A stretch of DNA of 64,000 nucleotides, taken from NCBI RefSeq assembly GCF_024346875.1, contig NZ_AP024871.1, positions 310,001 through 374,000 on the forward strand, given 5' to 3'. Position numbers and translations under genes: made by a program. The DNA is from Vibrio gallicus (GTDB lineage: Bacteria > Pseudomonadota > Gammaproteobacteria > Enterobacterales > Vibrionaceae). The notes under the pieces are model-generated. The model worked only from the letters and a program-made list of their open reading frames with translations. It was not told the origin of the DNA and ran no database searches. Shown here piece after piece: positions 28,619-40,987 of the stretch (positions are counted from its first letter, which is position 1; the number at the start of each line of letters is the position of its first letter).

Positions 28619-29482
28619 ATGACAGATAACAATTCTTTAGAATCTTCCGTAGGAACACTCTTTATTGTGCCTACTCCAATAGGAAATTTGGGGGATATAA
28701 CTCAGCGTGCAATTGAGGTTTTAAACCAAGTTGACCTAATAGCAGCGGAAGATACAAGACATACCGGACGTTTGCTATCGCACCTGAATATTTCAACTCG
28801 AACCTTTGCTTTACATGACCACAACGAGCAGCAAAAAGCCCAAGTGTTGGTGGAAAGATTACTGAGCGGACAAAATATTGGCCTAGTGTCTGATGCTGGA
28901 ACGCCACTTATTAGTGATCCAGGCTATCATCTCGTTAATCAGTGTCGTAGCGCTGGGATTCGAGTGGTTCCACTGCCTGGGGCATGTGCCGTGATAGCAG
29001 CATTGAGTGCTTCAGGTTTGCCGTCAGACCGTTTTAGCTTTGAAGGTTTTTTACCACCTAAGAGCAAAGGGCGTCGTGACAAATTTATGTCTTTGGCCAA
29101 GGTAGAGCGCACCTGTATCTTTTATGAGTCACCGCATCGTATCCTTGATTCTTTAGATGACATGCTCGCTATTCTTGGAGAGGACCGTCAGGTAGTGCTA
29201 GCTCGAGAGCTAACAAAAACCTTTGAGACGATTCAGGGAATGCCGTTAGGTGAATTGATTCCTTGGTTAAACGAAGATAGTAACCGTATTCGTGGTGAAA
29301 TGGTGTTATTGGTGCATGGTCACCGTGAGCAGGCTGATAATGAATTGCCAGAAGAGGTTAAGCGCACCTTAGGTATTTTAGTAAAAGAACTCCCTTTGAA
29401 GAAAGCAGCTGCTTTGGCTTCTGAGATTTACAACCTTAAAAAGAATGCCCTGTATAAGTGGGGTTTAGAGAACCTAAGCTGA
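28619..29482 (+). CDS. rsmI: 16S rRNA 2'-O-ribose C1402 methyltransferase RsmI
   Basis: RsmI methylates the 2'-O of C1402 in 16S rRNA. Together with RsmH, which acts on N4 of the same base and is encoded 640 bases downstream, it tunes decoding in the P site. Tetrapyrrole-methylase-fold motifs are clear: [35 protein letters not shown] and [16 protein letters not shown]. The length of 287 residues matches E. coli (286). The rnpB promoter begins just after its stop. The nearness of rsmI and rsmH is conserved in many vibrios. Confidence 0.96.
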   Translation: MTDNNSLESSVGTLFIVPTPIGNLGDITQRAIEVLNQVDLIAAEDTRHTGRLLSHLNISTRTFALHDHNEQQKAQVLVERLLSGQNIGLVSDAGTPLISDPGYHLVNQCRSAGIRVVPLPGACAVIAALSASGLPSDRFSFEGFLPPKSKGRRDKFMSLAKVERTCIFYESPHRILDSLDDMLAILGEDRQVVLARELTKTFETIQGMPLGELIPWLNEDSNRIRGEMVLLVHGHREQADNELPEEVKRTLGILVKELPLKKAAALASEIYNLKKNALYKWGLENLS

Positions 29483-29496
29483 ACCCAATCTGGCGG

Positions 29497-29525
29497 TAGA
29501 CATTTTAGGTTGGACGCTATACAAT
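29497..29525 (+). promoter_or_regulatory. Promoter of rnpB
   Basis: TAGACA (29497-29502) and TACAAT (29520-29525) are 17 bases apart, and the -10 ends seven bases before the first base of the RNase P RNA. This is a near-consensus sigma-70 promoter. Confidence 0.8.
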
Positions 29526-29532
29526 CTGCCAC

Positions 29533-29911
<379 letters not shown>

Positions 29912-29918
29912 AATAAAA

Positions 29919-29955
29919 TAATAAAGCCTCGAACGTTTGTTCGAGGCTTTATTAT
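29919..29955 (+). terminator. Intrinsic terminator of rnpB
   Basis: A 15-bp perfect stem, AATAAAGCCTCGAAC/GTTCGAGGCTTTATT, has a GTTT loop and ends the RNase P RNA transcript. The gap from here to rsmH (about 170 bases) holds no mraZ. I found no confident promoter in it. Confidence 0.88.
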
Positions 29956-30123
29956 TTCTGCAAGCTCAACTTTCAAAATCCTTATGCTTCCAGCATCATA
30001 ATTTCCGCTATATAACGTTTTTTACGTAGAATTATTGTGAGATTTAGCACACAAACGCTGACTAAGCTCTTTGAATTCAGTACACTAAAGTACTGTTTAT
30101 TTTAAACTAGCTGAGCTTCTCCA

Positions 30124-31074
30124 ATGAGCGAACAATTCAAGCATGTATCGGTGCTGTTGAATGAGTCTATTGACGGCCTAAATATTAAGCCTGATGGCAT
30201 TTATATCGATGGCACTTTTGGCCGTGGCGGTCACAGCCGTACCATCCTATCTAAACTAGGTGAAAACGGAAAACTTTACAGCATAGATAGAGATCCTCAA
30301 GCAATTGCGGAAGCCAGCAAAATTGATGATCCTAGGTTTACCATTATCCACGGTCCATTCTCTGGGATTGCTGAGTATGCAATCGAACGTGGTCTAAAAG
30401 ATAAGGTTGATGGGGTACTTCTAGACCTCGGGGTCTCTTCCCCGCAGCTAGATGATGCCGAACGTGGATTCAGCTTTATGAAAGATGGACCACTAGATAT
30501 GCGTATGGATCCTACCTCAGGTATCCCTGTGTCTAAGTGGTTAGAAGACGCAGATGTTGAGGATATTTGTTGGGTTATTCGTGAGTTTGGTGAAGATAAA
30601 CACGCATGGCGCATCGCCAAAGCTATCGTAGCCTATCGTGAAAACGAAGAAAATGAGCCTCTGATACGTACCTCTCAGTTAGCCAAGCTGATCTCGGAAG
30701 CGGCACCAAAAAGTTATAAAGAGAAAAAGCACCCAGCGACCCGTTCCTTTCAAGCCTTTCGAATCTATATTAATAGTGAATTGGATGAAATTGCTACTGC
30801 ACTAAATGGTGCCAAGCAAGTACTAGCCCCGCAAGGGCGGTTGTCTGTTATTAGTTTCCACTCTTTAGAAGACCGTATGGTTAAACAGTTTATGCGTAAA
30901 GAGAGCCGAGGCCCTCAAGTACCACATGGTATGCCATTAACTGAAGACCAAATTAAGGAATTGGGTAGCGCGGTATTTAAAACTGTTGGCAAGGCGATAA
31001 AGCCGTCCAAATCTGAACTTGATGTCAATATACGAGCCAGAAGCTCGGTATTAAGAATTGCTGAAAAATTATGA
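30124..31074 (+). CDS. rsmH: 16S rRNA m4C1402 methyltransferase RsmH (MraW)
   Basis: RsmH methylates N4 of C1402 in 16S rRNA, next to the 2'-O mark added by RsmI. The SAM-binding motif [14 protein letters not shown] lies near residues 30-43. [20 protein letters not shown] and the C-terminal [15 protein letters not shown] are family hallmarks. The length is 316 residues (313 in E. coli). It is the first gene of the dcw cluster here; the mraZ gene that usually precedes it is absent. The stop overlaps the ftsL start as ATGA. Confidence 0.96.
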   Translation: MSEQFKHVSVLLNESIDGLNIKPDGIYIDGTFGRGGHSRTILSKLGENGKLYSIDRDPQAIAEASKIDDPRFTIIHGPFSGIAEYAIERGLKDKVDGVLLDLGVSSPQLDDAERGFSFMKDGPLDMRMDPTSGIPVSKWLEDADVEDICWVIREFGEDKHAWRIAKAIVAYRENEENEPLIRTSQLAKLISEAAPKSYKEKKHPATRSFQAFRIYINSELDEIATALNGAKQVLAPQGRLSVISFHSLEDRMVKQFMRKESRGPQVPHGMPLTEDQIKELGSAVFKTVGKAIKPSKSELDVNIRARSSVLRIAEKL

Positions 31075-31568
31075 TTCAACATACAAGGAAGTTAATTAAG
31101 CCTGTTAAAGCCTTAACTGGTGGCAAGAGCAAAGTTAACGCGCGTAACAAAAAACCAAAAGCGAACACCAAACCTTTTGCTCGTCCTAGGAGTAAGCCTT
31201 CTCTAAAGGAGTTGATTCTAAAGCCATTTGGTGAGCGTATTGAAACGCCAGATCACGAACAGGTTCCGTTATTAGGTATGCACATAGTGCAGGATCTGTT
31301 TACCGCAGGGCGGATCTCAATGTTTCTGCTAATTATTATTTTCTTTAGTGCGATGTCAGTAGTACTGACGACGCACCTGACACGCCACGCTATCGATCAG
31401 AAAAACCAACAATTGACCGCTCGTGAAAAGCTGGATGATGAATGGCGTAACCTGATCATTGAAGAGAACTCCCTTTCTGAACACAGTCGTGTACAAAAAA
31501 TAGCAGTATCTGAATTGGATATGATTCGTCCTGATTCAGACAAAGAAGTTTTGGTTAGATTGAAATGA
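31071..31568 (+). CDS. ftsL: Cell division protein FtsL, with a long basic N-terminal tail
   Basis: FtsL is a bitopic divisome protein. With FtsB and FtsQ it recruits and activates FtsWI. One membrane segment lies at about 82-101 ([20 protein letters not shown]), followed by a periplasmic coiled coil ([19 protein letters not shown]). From the ATG overlapping the rsmH stop (ATGA) the protein has 165 residues, well above the usual 105-125. The extra N-terminus carries 15 Lys/Arg in its first 50 residues. An internal ATG at 31278 (Met70) would give a short 96-residue form. Neither start has a strong Shine-Dalgarno; the coupled overlap favours the long form. Confidence 0.88.
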   Translation: MIQHTRKLIKPVKALTGGKSKVNARNKKPKANTKPFARPRSKPSLKELILKPFGERIETPDHEQVPLLGMHIVQDLFTAGRISMFLLIIIFFSAMSVVLTTHLTRHAIDQKNQQLTAREKLDDEWRNLIIEENSLSEHSRVQKIAVSELDMIRPDSDKEVLVRLK

Positions 31569-33340
31569 AGCCTAAAAAAGTAGCAGCTAAAAAAAGCAAG
31601 CCGAAGAATAAGAATAAACGTGTAGCCCCTAAGAAAACACCCGCAATGACAGAGGTTATGGAGTCAGGGATCATCCGCTGGCGCTATATGACTGTATTGG
31701 CTTTTGTCTTGTTATTACTGGGTTCGCTAGTTGCACGAGTTGCTTATATCCAAATTATTGAGCCAGGAACCCTAATTAAGCAGAGTGATATGCGCTCGGT
31801 TCGCGTGCATGCGGTAAGGTCTGCTCGCGGCATTATTTCGGATAGAAATGGCGAGCAAATTGCCATTAGTGTCCCGGTGCAAGCTGTTTATGCTGACCCT
31901 AAAACCATCTTTGAAAAAGGCGACGGGTTGCAAGATGTTAAACGTTGGCATGCACTGGCCGATGTTCTTCATCTTGACCGAGATGAACTGATTCATCGTA
32001 TTGATAGCCATAAGCATCGCCGTTTTATCTACTTGCAGCGTCAAGTGAGCCCTGCGATGGCTAAGTACATCAAAGAGTTGAAGCTCAAAGGCATTGGTAT
32101 GTCGAGTGAGTCTCGACGCTATTACCCTGCAGGTGAGGTGAGTGCTCATATTGTCGGGATTACTGGCGTAGATGGGCATGGTCAAGAAGGTATAGAGAAA
32201 AGTTTCGATAAGTGGCTCTCGGGCTCTGATGGATCGCGAAAGGTCCGTAAAGACCGAGATGGTCGCGTGGTTGAAAATATCTCTTCCAAGCAAGGACAGC
32301 AAGGTAAGCCGTTAAAACTTACTATCGACCAGCGCATACAAGCTATTGCGTATCGCGCAATTAAACAAGCGGTTGCTGACCATAGAGCAACCTCTGGTAC
32401 TATTGTGATGATCGATGTGCAAACTGGGGGAGTCTTGGCGATGGTGAATGCCCCGTCATATAACCCAAACGCTCGTGATCAATTGCAAACTTTTAGGATG
32501 CGTAACCGCGCGATTACCGATGCGATAGAGCCGGGTTCATCGATTAAGCCCTTTGTTGTTTTAACCGCCCTTGAAACAGGAACGGCTGATGAGCATACCA
32601 TCGTTGATACTGGAAATGGCTTTTTCAGAATAGGGGGTAGCCGAGTCAGAGATGGCTCGCCAGTGGGCAAGGCTGACCTGAAAACTATTTTGCAGAAATC
32701 AAGTAACGTTGGGGTAGCAAAGCTTGCATTAGGGATGCCATTAGAAGCATTGCTGGGTACCTATAGCTCAGTTGGATTTGGCTCAATGTCAGGGCTTAAC
32801 CTAGTTGGTGAGACAGCCGGCCTATTTCCAAACCGTCGTCGCTGGTCTAAGTTTGAGATTGCGACTCTCGCCTTTGGTTATGGTATTGCGTTAACTCCAT
32901 TACAGCTTGCGCACGCTTATGCCACGTTAGGGAATTACGGTATGGATATGCCTTTGCATATCGTTCAAGGGCAGACGGGAGGCTTGGAGCCGAAGCGAAT
33001 CGCCTCAAAGGAAAACGTTGCTAAGTTATTGTTGATGCTTGAAGCCGTTACTCAGCCTGGCGGTTCTGCGATTCACGCCCGTGTGCCTGGTTATCGTGTC
33101 GGCGCAAAAACAGGGACATCGCGTAAAGCCAACTCGGGAGGATACAGTGATGAATATGTATCACTTACAGCAGGTCTTGCACCAATAAGTCACCCGAGAA
33201 TCGCTATGGTTGTGGTCGTCAATGAGCCTCAAGGGGATGAATATTACGGTGGTGCAGTAGCAGCGCCAGTATTCGGTGAAGTTATGAAGGGAGCACTTCA
33301 GATCTTGAACGTTACCCCTGATGCAGCAAAGGATAATTAG
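31565..33340 (+). CDS. ftsI: Peptidoglycan transpeptidase FtsI (PBP3)
   Basis: FtsI is the division-specific class B penicillin-binding protein that cross-links septal peptidoglycan with FtsW. A Lys-rich cytoplasmic tail (12 basic residues in the first 24) precedes one membrane segment at about 41-60. A pedestal domain follows. The transpeptidase motifs are SxxK (EPGSSIKPF), SxN (KSSNVG) and KTG (AKTGTSRK). The length is 591 residues (588 in E. coli). It starts within the ftsL stop (ATGA) and ends two bases before murE. Confidence 0.97.
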   Translation: MKPKKVAAKKSKPKNKNKRVAPKKTPAMTEVMESGIIRWRYMTVLAFVLLLLGSLVARVAYIQIIEPGTLIKQSDMRSVRVHAVRSARGIISDRNGEQIAISVPVQAVYADPKTIFEKGDGLQDVKRWHALADVLHLDRDELIHRIDSHKHRRFIYLQRQVSPAMAKYIKELKLKGIGMSSESRRYYPAGEVSAHIVGITGVDGHGQEGIEKSFDKWLSGSDGSRKVRKDRDGRVVENISSKQGQQGKPLKLTIDQRIQAIAYRAIKQAVADHRATSGTIVMIDVQTGGVLAMVNAPSYNPNARDQLQTFRMRNRAITDAIEPGSSIKPFVVLTALETGTADEHTIVDTGNGFFRIGGSRVRDGSPVGKADLKTILQKSSNVGVAKLALGMPLEALLGTYSSVGFGSMSGLNLVGETAGLFPNRRRWSKFEIATLAFGYGIALTPLQLAHAYATLGNYGMDMPLHIVQGQTGGLEPKRIASKENVAKLLLMLEAVTQPGGSAIHARVPGYRVGAKTGTSRKANSGGYSDEYVSLTAGLAPISHPRIAMVVVVNEPQGDEYYGGAVAAPVFGEVMKGALQILNVTPDAAKDN

Positions 33341-33342
33341 AC

Positions 33343-34830
33343 ATGCCTTCAAATATTACACTGCCATACCTTATACAGCCTTGGCTTATCACAACAGAAA
33401 CCAAGCTTGAGGCTATTACGATAACCGAGCTAGAGCTTGATAGCCGAGCAGTCACCCAAGGTAGTACTTTTGTTGCGATCAAAGGGCATGCTGTAGATGG
33501 TAGGAAGTTCATATCTAACGCTATAAATGCTGGGGCCAACGCGGTTTTAGCGCAAAGTGATGCTGGCTATCCGCATGGCACCATACAGTGGGTCGAAAAT
33601 ACGGTAATTGTCTATCTCGATTCCCTTGTTGAACACTTATCTGAGCTTGCGGGTCGTTTGTACCCAAGTTCTGGGTTAGAGCTTATTGCCGTTACGGGTA
33701 CTAATGGTAAGACCACAATTACCCAGCTAATGGCGCAATGGTTGAGTAAAGTTGAGCTACCTACAGCGGTTATGGGAACGACCGGAAATGGCTTTCTTGA
33801 GAACCTACAGCAAGCTAAAAATACCACAGGTAGTGCGATAGAAATTCGCAAGATTTTAAGTGAATTGAAACAACAAGGCGCAAAATTTGCGGCACTTGAA
33901 ACCTCATCTCACGGTTTAGTTCAGCATAGAATTAAGGCCCTAACATTTGCCGCAGGTGTGTTTACTAACCTGAGTCGAGATCACCTCGATTATCATGGCA
34001 ACATGGCAGAATACGCGAAAGCGAAACAGAGCCTTTTTACTCAGCATGCCTGTCAGCACAAAATTATTAACGCTGATGACAGTATTGGAAGGCAGTGGCT
34101 GGAAGAGTTACCCGACGCGATTGCGGTTTCCTTGATTAGCAAGCCAGCAACGGCTGCTTATATCTACGCCTCTGAGGTTAAGTATTCTGAGCAAGGGATT
34201 GAAATTCAATATCAAAGTCATTGGGGGGCTGGATGTTTGGTCGCACCATTGATTGGTGAATTTAACGCCAGCAACCTATTAGTTGCTTTTGCAACGCTAC
34301 TCGCTCTCGGCGTTGAGCGAAGTGCGCTAGAAAAAACAGCGGCTGAGTTAACGCCAGTGATAGGGCGAATGGAACTTTTTCATAAAACTGACATGGCTAA
34401 GATAGTGGTTGACTATGCTCATACCCCGGATGCATTAGAGAAAGCTTTATGTGCACTTAGAGTGCATTGTAAAGGTAAACTTTGGGCTATATTTGGCTGT
34501 GGCGGTGATAGAGATCGCGGTAAGCGACCTATGATGGCCGAGATTGGTTCACGTTTTGCCGATAAGGTGATCTTGGCCGATGATAATCCCCGCAGTGAAG
34601 ACCCTCAACAAATCATTCAAGATATGTTGGCGGGCATAAGTGAACAAAGCTCAGTACAAGTCGAGCATGATAGATTTTGTGCCTTGTCTTATGCTATTGA
34701 AAATGCAACTGCTCAAGATATTATCTTGCTGGCAGGAAAAGGGCATGAGGACTATCAAATCATTGGAGATAAAACCATCCATTATTCAGACAGGGAGTCA
34801 GCAATGAATCTATTGGGTATTAGCGTATGA
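33343..34830 (+). CDS. murE: UDP-MurNAc-L-Ala-D-Glu:meso-diaminopimelate ligase MurE
   Basis: MurE adds the third amino acid to the peptidoglycan stem peptide in the cytoplasm. The ATP-binding loop is VTGTNGKTT. The DNPR motif in [10 protein letters not shown] is the signature for meso-diaminopimelate rather than lysine, as expected for a Gram-negative cell. The length of 495 residues equals that of E. coli MurE. Its stop overlaps the murF start by four bases (ATGA). dapB, which makes the diaminopimelate precursor, is also in this window. Confidence 0.97.
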   Translation: MPSNITLPYLIQPWLITTETKLEAITITELELDSRAVTQGSTFVAIKGHAVDGRKFISNAINAGANAVLAQSDAGYPHGTIQWVENTVIVYLDSLVEHLSELAGRLYPSSGLELIAVTGTNGKTTITQLMAQWLSKVELPTAVMGTTGNGFLENLQQAKNTTGSAIEIRKILSELKQQGAKFAALETSSHGLVQHRIKALTFAAGVFTNLSRDHLDYHGNMAEYAKAKQSLFTQHACQHKIINADDSIGRQWLEELPDAIAVSLISKPATAAYIYASEVKYSEQGIEIQYQSHWGAGCLVAPLIGEFNASNLLVAFATLLALGVERSALEKTAAELTPVIGRMELFHKTDMAKIVVDYAHTPDALEKALCALRVHCKGKLWAIFGCGGDRDRGKRPMMAEIGSRFADKVILADDNPRSEDPQQIIQDMLAGISEQSSVQVEHDRFCALSYAIENATAQDIILLAGKGHEDYQIIGDKTIHYSDRESAMNLLGISV

Positions 34831-36188
34831 TTAGTTGCTCATTATCGCAACTGGTTGAGCCGCTTAGTGCTCAGTTGGTTGGTGACGATACCTCTATTAT
34901 ATCTGTCTCTACTGACAGTCGACATATCGAACCACAACAGCTGTTTATTGCTTTAGTAGGTGATAAATTCGATGCCCATGATTTTTGTGAGGATGTTGCT
35001 GCTAGTGGTGCATCAGCACTATTGGTTGAACGAGTTCTACCGATTGATATTCCGCAACTGGTGGTCAATGATACGCGGATTGCTTTAGGGCAATTGAGCG
35101 CTTGGGTATTTTCGACACTACAAATCCCAACCGTAGCGATTACTGGTAGCTGCGGTAAAACCACAGTCAAAGAGATGGTTGCTTCTATCCTAGGTTTAGA
35201 AGGTAATGTTGTTGCGACCTTAGGTAACTTTAATAACGATATTGGCGCACCATTGACCCTGTTGAGAGCCAATGAGCAGCATGACTTTGCAGTGATAGAA
35301 CTGGGCGCTAACCATATCGGTGAAATTGATTATACGGTTGGATTAGTTAAACCGGATATTGCACTGGTTAACAATGTGGCCGCGGCACACCTTGAAGGCT
35401 TTGGCTCTATTGACGGGGTTAAGCAAGCCAAAGGTGAGATTTTTAACACCTTGAGTGAACAAGGCTTAGCGCTGTACAACTTAGATAGTCATGGTGCAGA
35501 GCTGTGGCAGGAAAAATTGTCACATACTCAAGTTCAAACCTTTGCGTTACAAAACTCACAGGCTGATTTTTACGCTTCTAATATTGAGGTGGATGCTGAC
35601 GGCTATGCAACATGCCAACTGCACACTCCATCTGATACGGCGCTGTTATCTCTTAGCGTTGTCGGAAAGCATAATGTAGCTAATGCTGTAGCGGCGACTG
35701 CTATCACCTTGAATATGGGGATTGAACTACCGCGTATAATCGAGGGGCTCCAAGCTTTAACCCAGGTTAAAGGTAGAGTTGCACTTGAGTCATTAACCGA
35801 TAAAATTCGACTTATTGATGATAGCTATAACGCCAGCGTTCCTGCTATGAAGGCGGCAGCAGATTTGTTGTCTAATTTTTCAGGTACACGTTGGTTGATT
35901 CTTGGGTTTATGGCGGAACTTGGTGAAGAAAGTATTGAACTTCATCGTCAAGTCGGACAACATGCAGCTCAATTTTCATTTGAACATGTTCTAACCTATG
36001 GTGATGACACTGAGGTTATTAGCCAGCAAACGGGGGGCACTCATTTTGATGACCACCAAACTATGCTGGACTATATAGAACAACACATACTAATCGACTC
36101 ACAATCCCACCATACCTTGCTTGTGAAAGGTGCCAATAGTGCACAGATGGGCAAGATTGCCGCTGCTTTGAAGGAGAAGCTTAAATGA
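34827..36188 (+). CDS. murF: UDP-MurNAc-tripeptide:D-Ala-D-Ala ligase MurF
   Basis: MurF completes the UDP-MurNAc-pentapeptide by adding D-Ala-D-Ala. The Mur ligase P-loop is [14 protein letters not shown], near residue 105. [13 protein letters not shown] and the C-terminal VLTYGDDTE and [14 protein letters not shown] segments fit the family. The length is 453 residues (452 in E. coli). It overlaps murE and mraY by four bases on each side, so translation is probably coupled through the run. The D-Ala-D-Ala ligase gene itself is not in this cluster. Confidence 0.97.
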   Translation: MISCSLSQLVEPLSAQLVGDDTSIISVSTDSRHIEPQQLFIALVGDKFDAHDFCEDVAASGASALLVERVLPIDIPQLVVNDTRIALGQLSAWVFSTLQIPTVAITGSCGKTTVKEMVASILGLEGNVVATLGNFNNDIGAPLTLLRANEQHDFAVIELGANHIGEIDYTVGLVKPDIALVNNVAAAHLEGFGSIDGVKQAKGEIFNTLSEQGLALYNLDSHGAELWQEKLSHTQVQTFALQNSQADFYASNIEVDADGYATCQLHTPSDTALLSLSVVGKHNVANAVAATAITLNMGIELPRIIEGLQALTQVKGRVALESLTDKIRLIDDSYNASVPAMKAAADLLSNFSGTRWLILGFMAELGEESIELHRQVGQHAAQFSFEHVLTYGDDTEVISQQTGGTHFDDHQTMLDYIEQHILIDSQSHHTLLVKGANSAQMGKIAAALKEKLK

Positions 36189-37267
36189 TTATTTGGCTAG
36201 CGGACTTAATTCAGCCATATTTCTCTTTTTTCCGACTATTTGATTACCTGTCTTTCCGCTCGATCATGAGTATTTTGACGGCGTTAGGTCTCTCTCTTTG
36301 GATTGGACCGAAATTGATCGCTCGTCTACAGATGATGCAAATAGGTCAGATCGTTCGTCATGATGGTCCGGAATCTCACCTAAGTAAACACGGCACACCC
36401 ACTATGGGTGGGGTGATGATCTTAGCGGCTATCACCATCACGGTGCTACTATGGGCTGACCTTACTAACCCTTATGTTTGGGCGGTGCAGTTTGTACTGC
36501 TTGGCTACGGTGCAGTCGGTTTTGTAGATGATTATCGTAAGGTAGTGCGTAAAAATACCGATGGCTTGATTGCGCGCTGGAAATATTTCTGGCAATCCGC
36601 AATTGCGATAGTCGTGGCATTTGCACTGTATGTGCACGGTCAAGATACGGCGGCTACACAATTAGTAGTGCCTTTCTTTAAAGATATTATGCCGCAACTG
36701 GGGCTGTTTTATATTGTCCTGACCTATTTCGTAATTGTTGGTACCAGCAATGCTGTAAACCTTACCGATGGTCTAGACGGATTAGCCATCATGCCAACTA
36801 TTTTGGTTGCAGCTGGCTTTGCTATTATTGCCTACGCCACAGGCAACGTTAACTTTGCACAGTATTTGCATATTCCTTATATCCCATATACTAGTGAGCT
36901 GGTTATTTTCTGCACTGCAATTGTTGGTGCCGGGCTTGGATTCTTATGGTTTAACACCTACCCAGCACAAGTATTTATGGGTGATGTTGGTTCATTAGCA
37001 CTAGGTGGAGTACTGGGTACTATTGCGGTATTGGTACGCCAAGAATTTGTATTAGTGATTATGGGGGGCGTATTTGTTATGGAGACGCTGTCGGTAATCT
37101 TACAGGTTGGTTCATACAAGCTACGTGGTCAGCGTGTATTCCGTATGGCTCCAATTCATCACCACTATGAACTTAAAGGCTGGCCAGAGCCACGTGTTAT
37201 CGTGCGCTTTTGGATTATCTCAATCGTTCTAGTTTTAATTGGTCTTGCGACCTTGAAGGTACGTTAA
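36185..37267 (+). CDS. mraY: Phospho-MurNAc-pentapeptide transferase MraY
   Basis: MraY is an inner-membrane enzyme that moves phospho-MurNAc-pentapeptide onto undecaprenyl phosphate to make lipid I. About ten membrane spans are visible. The active-site motifs are [14 protein letters not shown] with the paired Asp, [10 protein letters not shown], and [15 protein letters not shown] with the HHH cluster. The length of 360 residues is identical to that of E. coli. It overlaps murF by four bases and ends four bases before murD. Confidence 0.97.
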   Translation: MIIWLADLIQPYFSFFRLFDYLSFRSIMSILTALGLSLWIGPKLIARLQMMQIGQIVRHDGPESHLSKHGTPTMGGVMILAAITITVLLWADLTNPYVWAVQFVLLGYGAVGFVDDYRKVVRKNTDGLIARWKYFWQSAIAIVVAFALYVHGQDTAATQLVVPFFKDIMPQLGLFYIVLTYFVIVGTSNAVNLTDGLDGLAIMPTILVAAGFAIIAYATGNVNFAQYLHIPYIPYTSELVIFCTAIVGAGLGFLWFNTYPAQVFMGDVGSLALGGVLGTIAVLVRQEFVLVIMGGVFVMETLSVILQVGSYKLRGQRVFRMAPIHHHYELKGWPEPRVIVRFWIISIVLVLIGLATLKVR

Positions 37268-37270
37268 GCA

Positions 37271-38596
37271 ATGCAACATTGGCAAGGTATTAATAAGGTT
37301 GTCGTCGTTGGCTTGGGAATTACTGGATTGTCTGTTGTGCGTCACTTGCTGACCCTAACTCAAGACTTATCCATTCAGGTTATCGATACTCGATCACAGC
37401 CTCCTGGCGCGGATCAACTCCCTACGGGGGTAGAGCTACACTGTGGCGAGTGGAATCAGCAATGGTTGAATGATGCTGACCTTATCGTTGCCAATCCCGG
37501 TATTGCTCTTGCTTGTGAGCCATTGCAACAGGCTATGGCAGTTGGAGTTAAGGTTGTCGGCGATATTGAGTTGTTTGCGTGGGCGGTAAACAAGCCGGTA
37601 CTCGCGATTACTGGTTCAAATGGTAAAAGCACAGTTACAGACCTAACTGGTGAAATGGCTCAAGCAGCAGGCTTTAAGGTTGGCGTTGGTGGTAATATTG
37701 GCGTTCCAGCTCTTGATTTACTTACACAAGATGCTGACCTGTATGTATTGGAGTTATCAAGCTTTCAGCTTGAAACAACATCAAGCCTGAAACTAAAAGC
37801 AGCTGCATTTTTGAACCTCTCTGAAGACCACATGGATCGCTATATTGGTATGGCGGATTATCGCCAGGCTAAGTTACGCATCTTCGAGTGCGCTGAAACC
37901 AAGATTGTAAATTTCAACGATAAAGCAACCTATCCCGATGGTAGCACTGATGATGTGGTTGAATTCGGTCTGTCACAGGCAAAGTACAGCCTTGCAGAAA
38001 ATGACGGTAAAACTTGGTTAACCAAACAAGGTCAGCCTCTTATTGCCGCTGATGAATTGTCTTTGGTTGGGCAGCACAACCAGCTTAATGTACTTGCGGC
38101 TATAGCGTTACTTGATTCGGCTGAGGTCGATGTATTGTTAGCCCTTGATACCCTTAGGAGTTATCAAGGCTTAAGCCATCGCTGTCAGGTTGTAAGTCGA
38201 GAGAGTGGCGTAGTGTGGGTAAATGACTCTAAGGCTACCAATGTCGCCAGTACCCTTGCTGCCATTCAGGGCTTACAGCTACCTGGCGTGCTTTATTTAT
38301 TGGTAGGTGGCGATGGCAAAGGAGCCGATTTTTCAGAATTAGCCCCAGCTCTAAGCCAACTTAATGTTCAGCTGTGCTGTTTTGGCGCAGATGGAGAGCA
38401 ATTTATGCCACTATCATCCAATAGTGTGTATTTTCAGGATATGTCACAGGCGATATCAGTCATCCGCCCCCAATTAAGAATGGGTGATATGGTGATGCTG
38501 TCTCCTGCTTGTGCCAGTTTTGATCAGTTTGCGAATTTTATGCAGCGTGGTGATTTTTTTACCAAGTTAGCTAAATCTACAATCCCTTATAATTAA
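37271..38596 (+). CDS. murD: UDP-MurNAc-L-Ala:D-glutamate ligase MurD
   Basis: MurD adds D-glutamate, the second amino acid of the stem peptide. The N-terminal Rossmann-like domain ([16 protein letters not shown]) binds UDP-MurNAc-Ala. The P-loop is [24 protein letters not shown] is the family metal and lysine region. The length is 441 residues (438 in E. coli). It sits between mraY and ftsW in the standard dcw order. Confidence 0.96.
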   Translation: MQHWQGINKVVVVGLGITGLSVVRHLLTLTQDLSIQVIDTRSQPPGADQLPTGVELHCGEWNQQWLNDADLIVANPGIALACEPLQQAMAVGVKVVGDIELFAWAVNKPVLAITGSNGKSTVTDLTGEMAQAAGFKVGVGGNIGVPALDLLTQDADLYVLELSSFQLETTSSLKLKAAAFLNLSEDHMDRYIGMADYRQAKLRIFECAETKIVNFNDKATYPDGSTDDVVEFGLSQAKYSLAENDGKTWLTKQGQPLIAADELSLVGQHNQLNVLAAIALLDSAEVDVLLALDTLRSYQGLSHRCQVVSRESGVVWVNDSKATNVASTLAAIQGLQLPGVLYLLVGGDGKGADFSELAPALSQLNVQLCCFGADGEQFMPLSSNSVYFQDMSQAISVIRPQLRMGDMVMLSPACASFDQFANFMQRGDFFTKLAKSTIPYN

Positions 38597-38602
38597 TAAA
38601 AG

Positions 38603-39925
38603 ATGTTTATGAAGTGGTTTAATCGATTCCATGGTAAGGGATCATCGGATAATGCAAAATCCAAATTCTCAACTGAAATGGTTGCAGACCAACCGGATGT
38701 ACTTATTGAATCGGCAGATACTCAAGCAGAAATTTTGCCAGAGACGGAATCAAAACCAGAACCAGAGCCAGTGAAGGCGATGCCGGTCATGTATGATCGC
38801 CAATTGGTATGGTTGTCGCTGATGCTGATGCTGATTGGCTTGGTTATGGTGTCATCGGCATCGATTCAAGCAAGTTATTCTGACTTTAATGCGCCGTTCC
38901 ACTACATGTTTAAGCATGCGATTTATCTTTCTTTGTCAGTGTGTGTAATGGCGGTTGCTATGCATATCCCTACGCGCTACTGGATGAATTGGAGTACGCT
39001 GATGCTTATCGTCTGTGTATTGATGCTATTTATAGTATTGGTCGCAGGTAAATCGGTAAATGGTGCATCGCGTTGGATTCCATTAGGTCCGATAAACTTC
39101 CAGCCAGCAGAATTGGCAAAGCTCTCTCTGTTTATATTTATGGCCAGCTACCTAGTTCGTAAGCAAGAAGAGGTGCGTAGTACCTTTTTTGGTGGTTTTA
39201 TTAAACCTATGCTGGTATTTGGAACTCTAGCCATATTGTTACTTGGCCAACCTGACTTAGGTACGGTAGTCGTAATGCTAGTGACTATGTTTGGCATGCT
39301 GTTTATTGCTGGGGCTAAGCTCTGGCAGTTCTTGTCGTTAGCTGCGATGGGGGTGCTTAGCATTATGGTTCTTATTGCAATTGAACCTTACCGTGTTAAG
39401 CGTGTTACCTCGTTTATGAACCCTTGGGAAGACCCCTTTGGCAGTGGTTATCAGCTAACGCAGTCACTTATGGCATTTGGTCGTGGTGAATGGATGGGGC
39501 AAGGGTTAGGTAACTCGATACAGAAACTTGCGTATCTCCCTGAAGCACATACCGACTTTGTATTTGCGGTTATTGGCGAAGAGCTTGGGTTTGTGGGGGT
39601 ATGTGCAATATTGCTATTACTCTTTGCTCTAGTATTTAAGATCATCTTTATTGGTAAACGAGCCTTTGAGGCTAAGCATGTCTTTAGTGGCTATCTTGCA
39701 TTTGGTTTTGGGATCTGGTTTGCATTCCAGACCGTGGTCAATGTTGGGGCTGCTGCGGGTATGGTACCAACAAAAGGGCTGACCTTGCCCCTAATTAGTT
39801 ATGGCGGTTCTAGTTTAATTATTATGTCGATTGCAGTGGCAATTGTGCTTCGAATCGATCATGAATACAGGGTTGAGGAATATCTAGACTCCTTTAATCA
39901 GGATACAAATAATGACACGAAATAA
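38603..39925 (+). CDS. ftsW: Septal peptidoglycan glycosyltransferase FtsW (SEDS), with an acidic N-terminal tail
   Basis: FtsW is a polytopic SEDS polymerase that makes septal glycan strands with FtsI. About ten membrane spans start near residue 68 ([20 protein letters not shown]). The family motif [11 protein letters not shown] lies near the C-terminus. The cytoplasmic N-terminus of about 65 residues is unusually acidic: residues 25-57 hold ten Asp/Glu and one Lys. ATGs at 38603 and 38609 are both possible. The length is 440 residues. Its last 14 bases overlap murG. Confidence 0.95.
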   Translation: MFMKWFNRFHGKGSSDNAKSKFSTEMVADQPDVLIESADTQAEILPETESKPEPEPVKAMPVMYDRQLVWLSLMLMLIGLVMVSSASIQASYSDFNAPFHYMFKHAIYLSLSVCVMAVAMHIPTRYWMNWSTLMLIVCVLMLFIVLVAGKSVNGASRWIPLGPINFQPAELAKLSLFIFMASYLVRKQEEVRSTFFGGFIKPMLVFGTLAILLLGQPDLGTVVVMLVTMFGMLFIAGAKLWQFLSLAAMGVLSIMVLIAIEPYRVKRVTSFMNPWEDPFGSGYQLTQSLMAFGRGEWMGQGLGNSIQKLAYLPEAHTDFVFAVIGEELGFVGVCAILLLLFALVFKIIFIGKRAFEAKHVFSGYLAFGFGIWFAFQTVVNVGAAAGMVPTKGLTLPLISYGGSSLIIMSIAVAIVLRIDHEYRVEEYLDSFNQDTNNDTK

Positions 39926-40973
39926 GCGTCTGTTAGTTATGGCTGGTGGTACTGGAGGGCATGTCTTTCCGGGGTTAGCAGTGGCTAAATATTTGCAGCA
40001 GCATGGCTGGGAAATTCGCTGGTTAGGTACGGCTGACCGTATGGAAGCCGATCTTGTTCCTAAGCACGGTATTGAAATTGATTTTATTAAGGTAAAAGGC
40101 CTGCGTGGTCAGGGCGCTAAAAAGCTGATTGCCGCACCTTTTCAGATCGTTAATGCGATACGCCAAGCCAAGAAATATATTCAAGCTTATCAGCCCGATG
40201 TGGTTTTAGGTATGGGGGGCTATGTTAGTGGTCCCGGTGGTATCGCGGCTAAGCTGTGTGGTATCCCGTTAGTTCTGCACGAACAAAATGCGGTTGCAGG
40301 TTTAACTAACGGCTGGCTAGCTAAGGTTGCAAGTAAAGTTTTTCAAGCATTTCCCGGCGCATTCAAGGATGCAGAAGTAGTGGGTAATCCGGTGCGCAGT
40401 AGCGTGGTGGCATTGCCGAGCCCAGAGGTTCGATTGAGTGGACGTCAGGGCGATATTCGTGTTTTGGTTATGGGGGGGAGTCAGGGCGCTCGCATCCTAA
40501 ATCATACCCTGCCACAGGTAATGGGCAAACTGAACTCAGGTTATACCATCTGGCATCAGGTCGGTAAAAATAACTCTGCGGATGTAAATGCCAGATACCA
40601 GCAAGCTGGAGTAAACCAAGCCAAAGTCACTGATTTTATTGATGATGTTGATGAGGCCTATGCATGGGCAGACGTAATTGTATGTCGCTCTGGAGCATTG
40701 ACTGTATCTGAGGTATCCGCCGCTGGTTTAGCCGCAATATTTATTCCTTACCCGCATAAAGATCGCCAACAGGCATTAAATGCAGATTATTTGGTTGAGG
40801 CTGATGCGGCCAAGATGATAGAGCAAGATGTACTTTCAGTTGATGCATTGTACGATATGTTAAATGGCTTAACCCGCGAACAGTTGCTGCATATGGCAAC
40901 CCAGTCTCGTTTAGCGGCTAAAGTGAGTGCAGATAAAGTTGTGGCACAGGCCATTCAAGCGCTAGCAAAATAA
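39912..40973 (+). CDS. murG: Lipid II synthase MurG (GlcNAc transferase)
   Basis: MurG is a peripheral inner-membrane GT-B glycosyltransferase that adds GlcNAc to lipid I to form lipid II. The N-terminal glycine-rich loop [16 protein letters not shown] and the second loop [16 protein letters not shown] are both present, as is the donor-site region [16 protein letters not shown] (here [11 protein letters not shown]). The length is 353 residues (355 in E. coli). The start lies inside the end of ftsW. Confidence 0.96.
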   Translation: MTRNKRLLVMAGGTGGHVFPGLAVAKYLQQHGWEIRWLGTADRMEADLVPKHGIEIDFIKVKGLRGQGAKKLIAAPFQIVNAIRQAKKYIQAYQPDVVLGMGGYVSGPGGIAAKLCGIPLVLHEQNAVAGLTNGWLAKVASKVFQAFPGAFKDAEVVGNPVRSSVVALPSPEVRLSGRQGDIRVLVMGGSQGARILNHTLPQVMGKLNSGYTIWHQVGKNNSADVNARYQQAGVNQAKVTDFIDDVDEAYAWADVIVCRSGALTVSEVSAAGLAAIFIPYPHKDRQQALNADYLVEADAAKMIEQDVLSVDALYDMLNGLTREQLLHMATQSRLAAKVSADKVVAQAIQALAK

Positions 40974-40987
40974 GAAAAGAGAACCTA

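Noticed and set aside
31772..32302. Minus-strand open frame of 176 codons inside ftsI
   Set aside because: It is antisense to well-conserved FtsI sequence, without a ribosome-binding site or domain signal.
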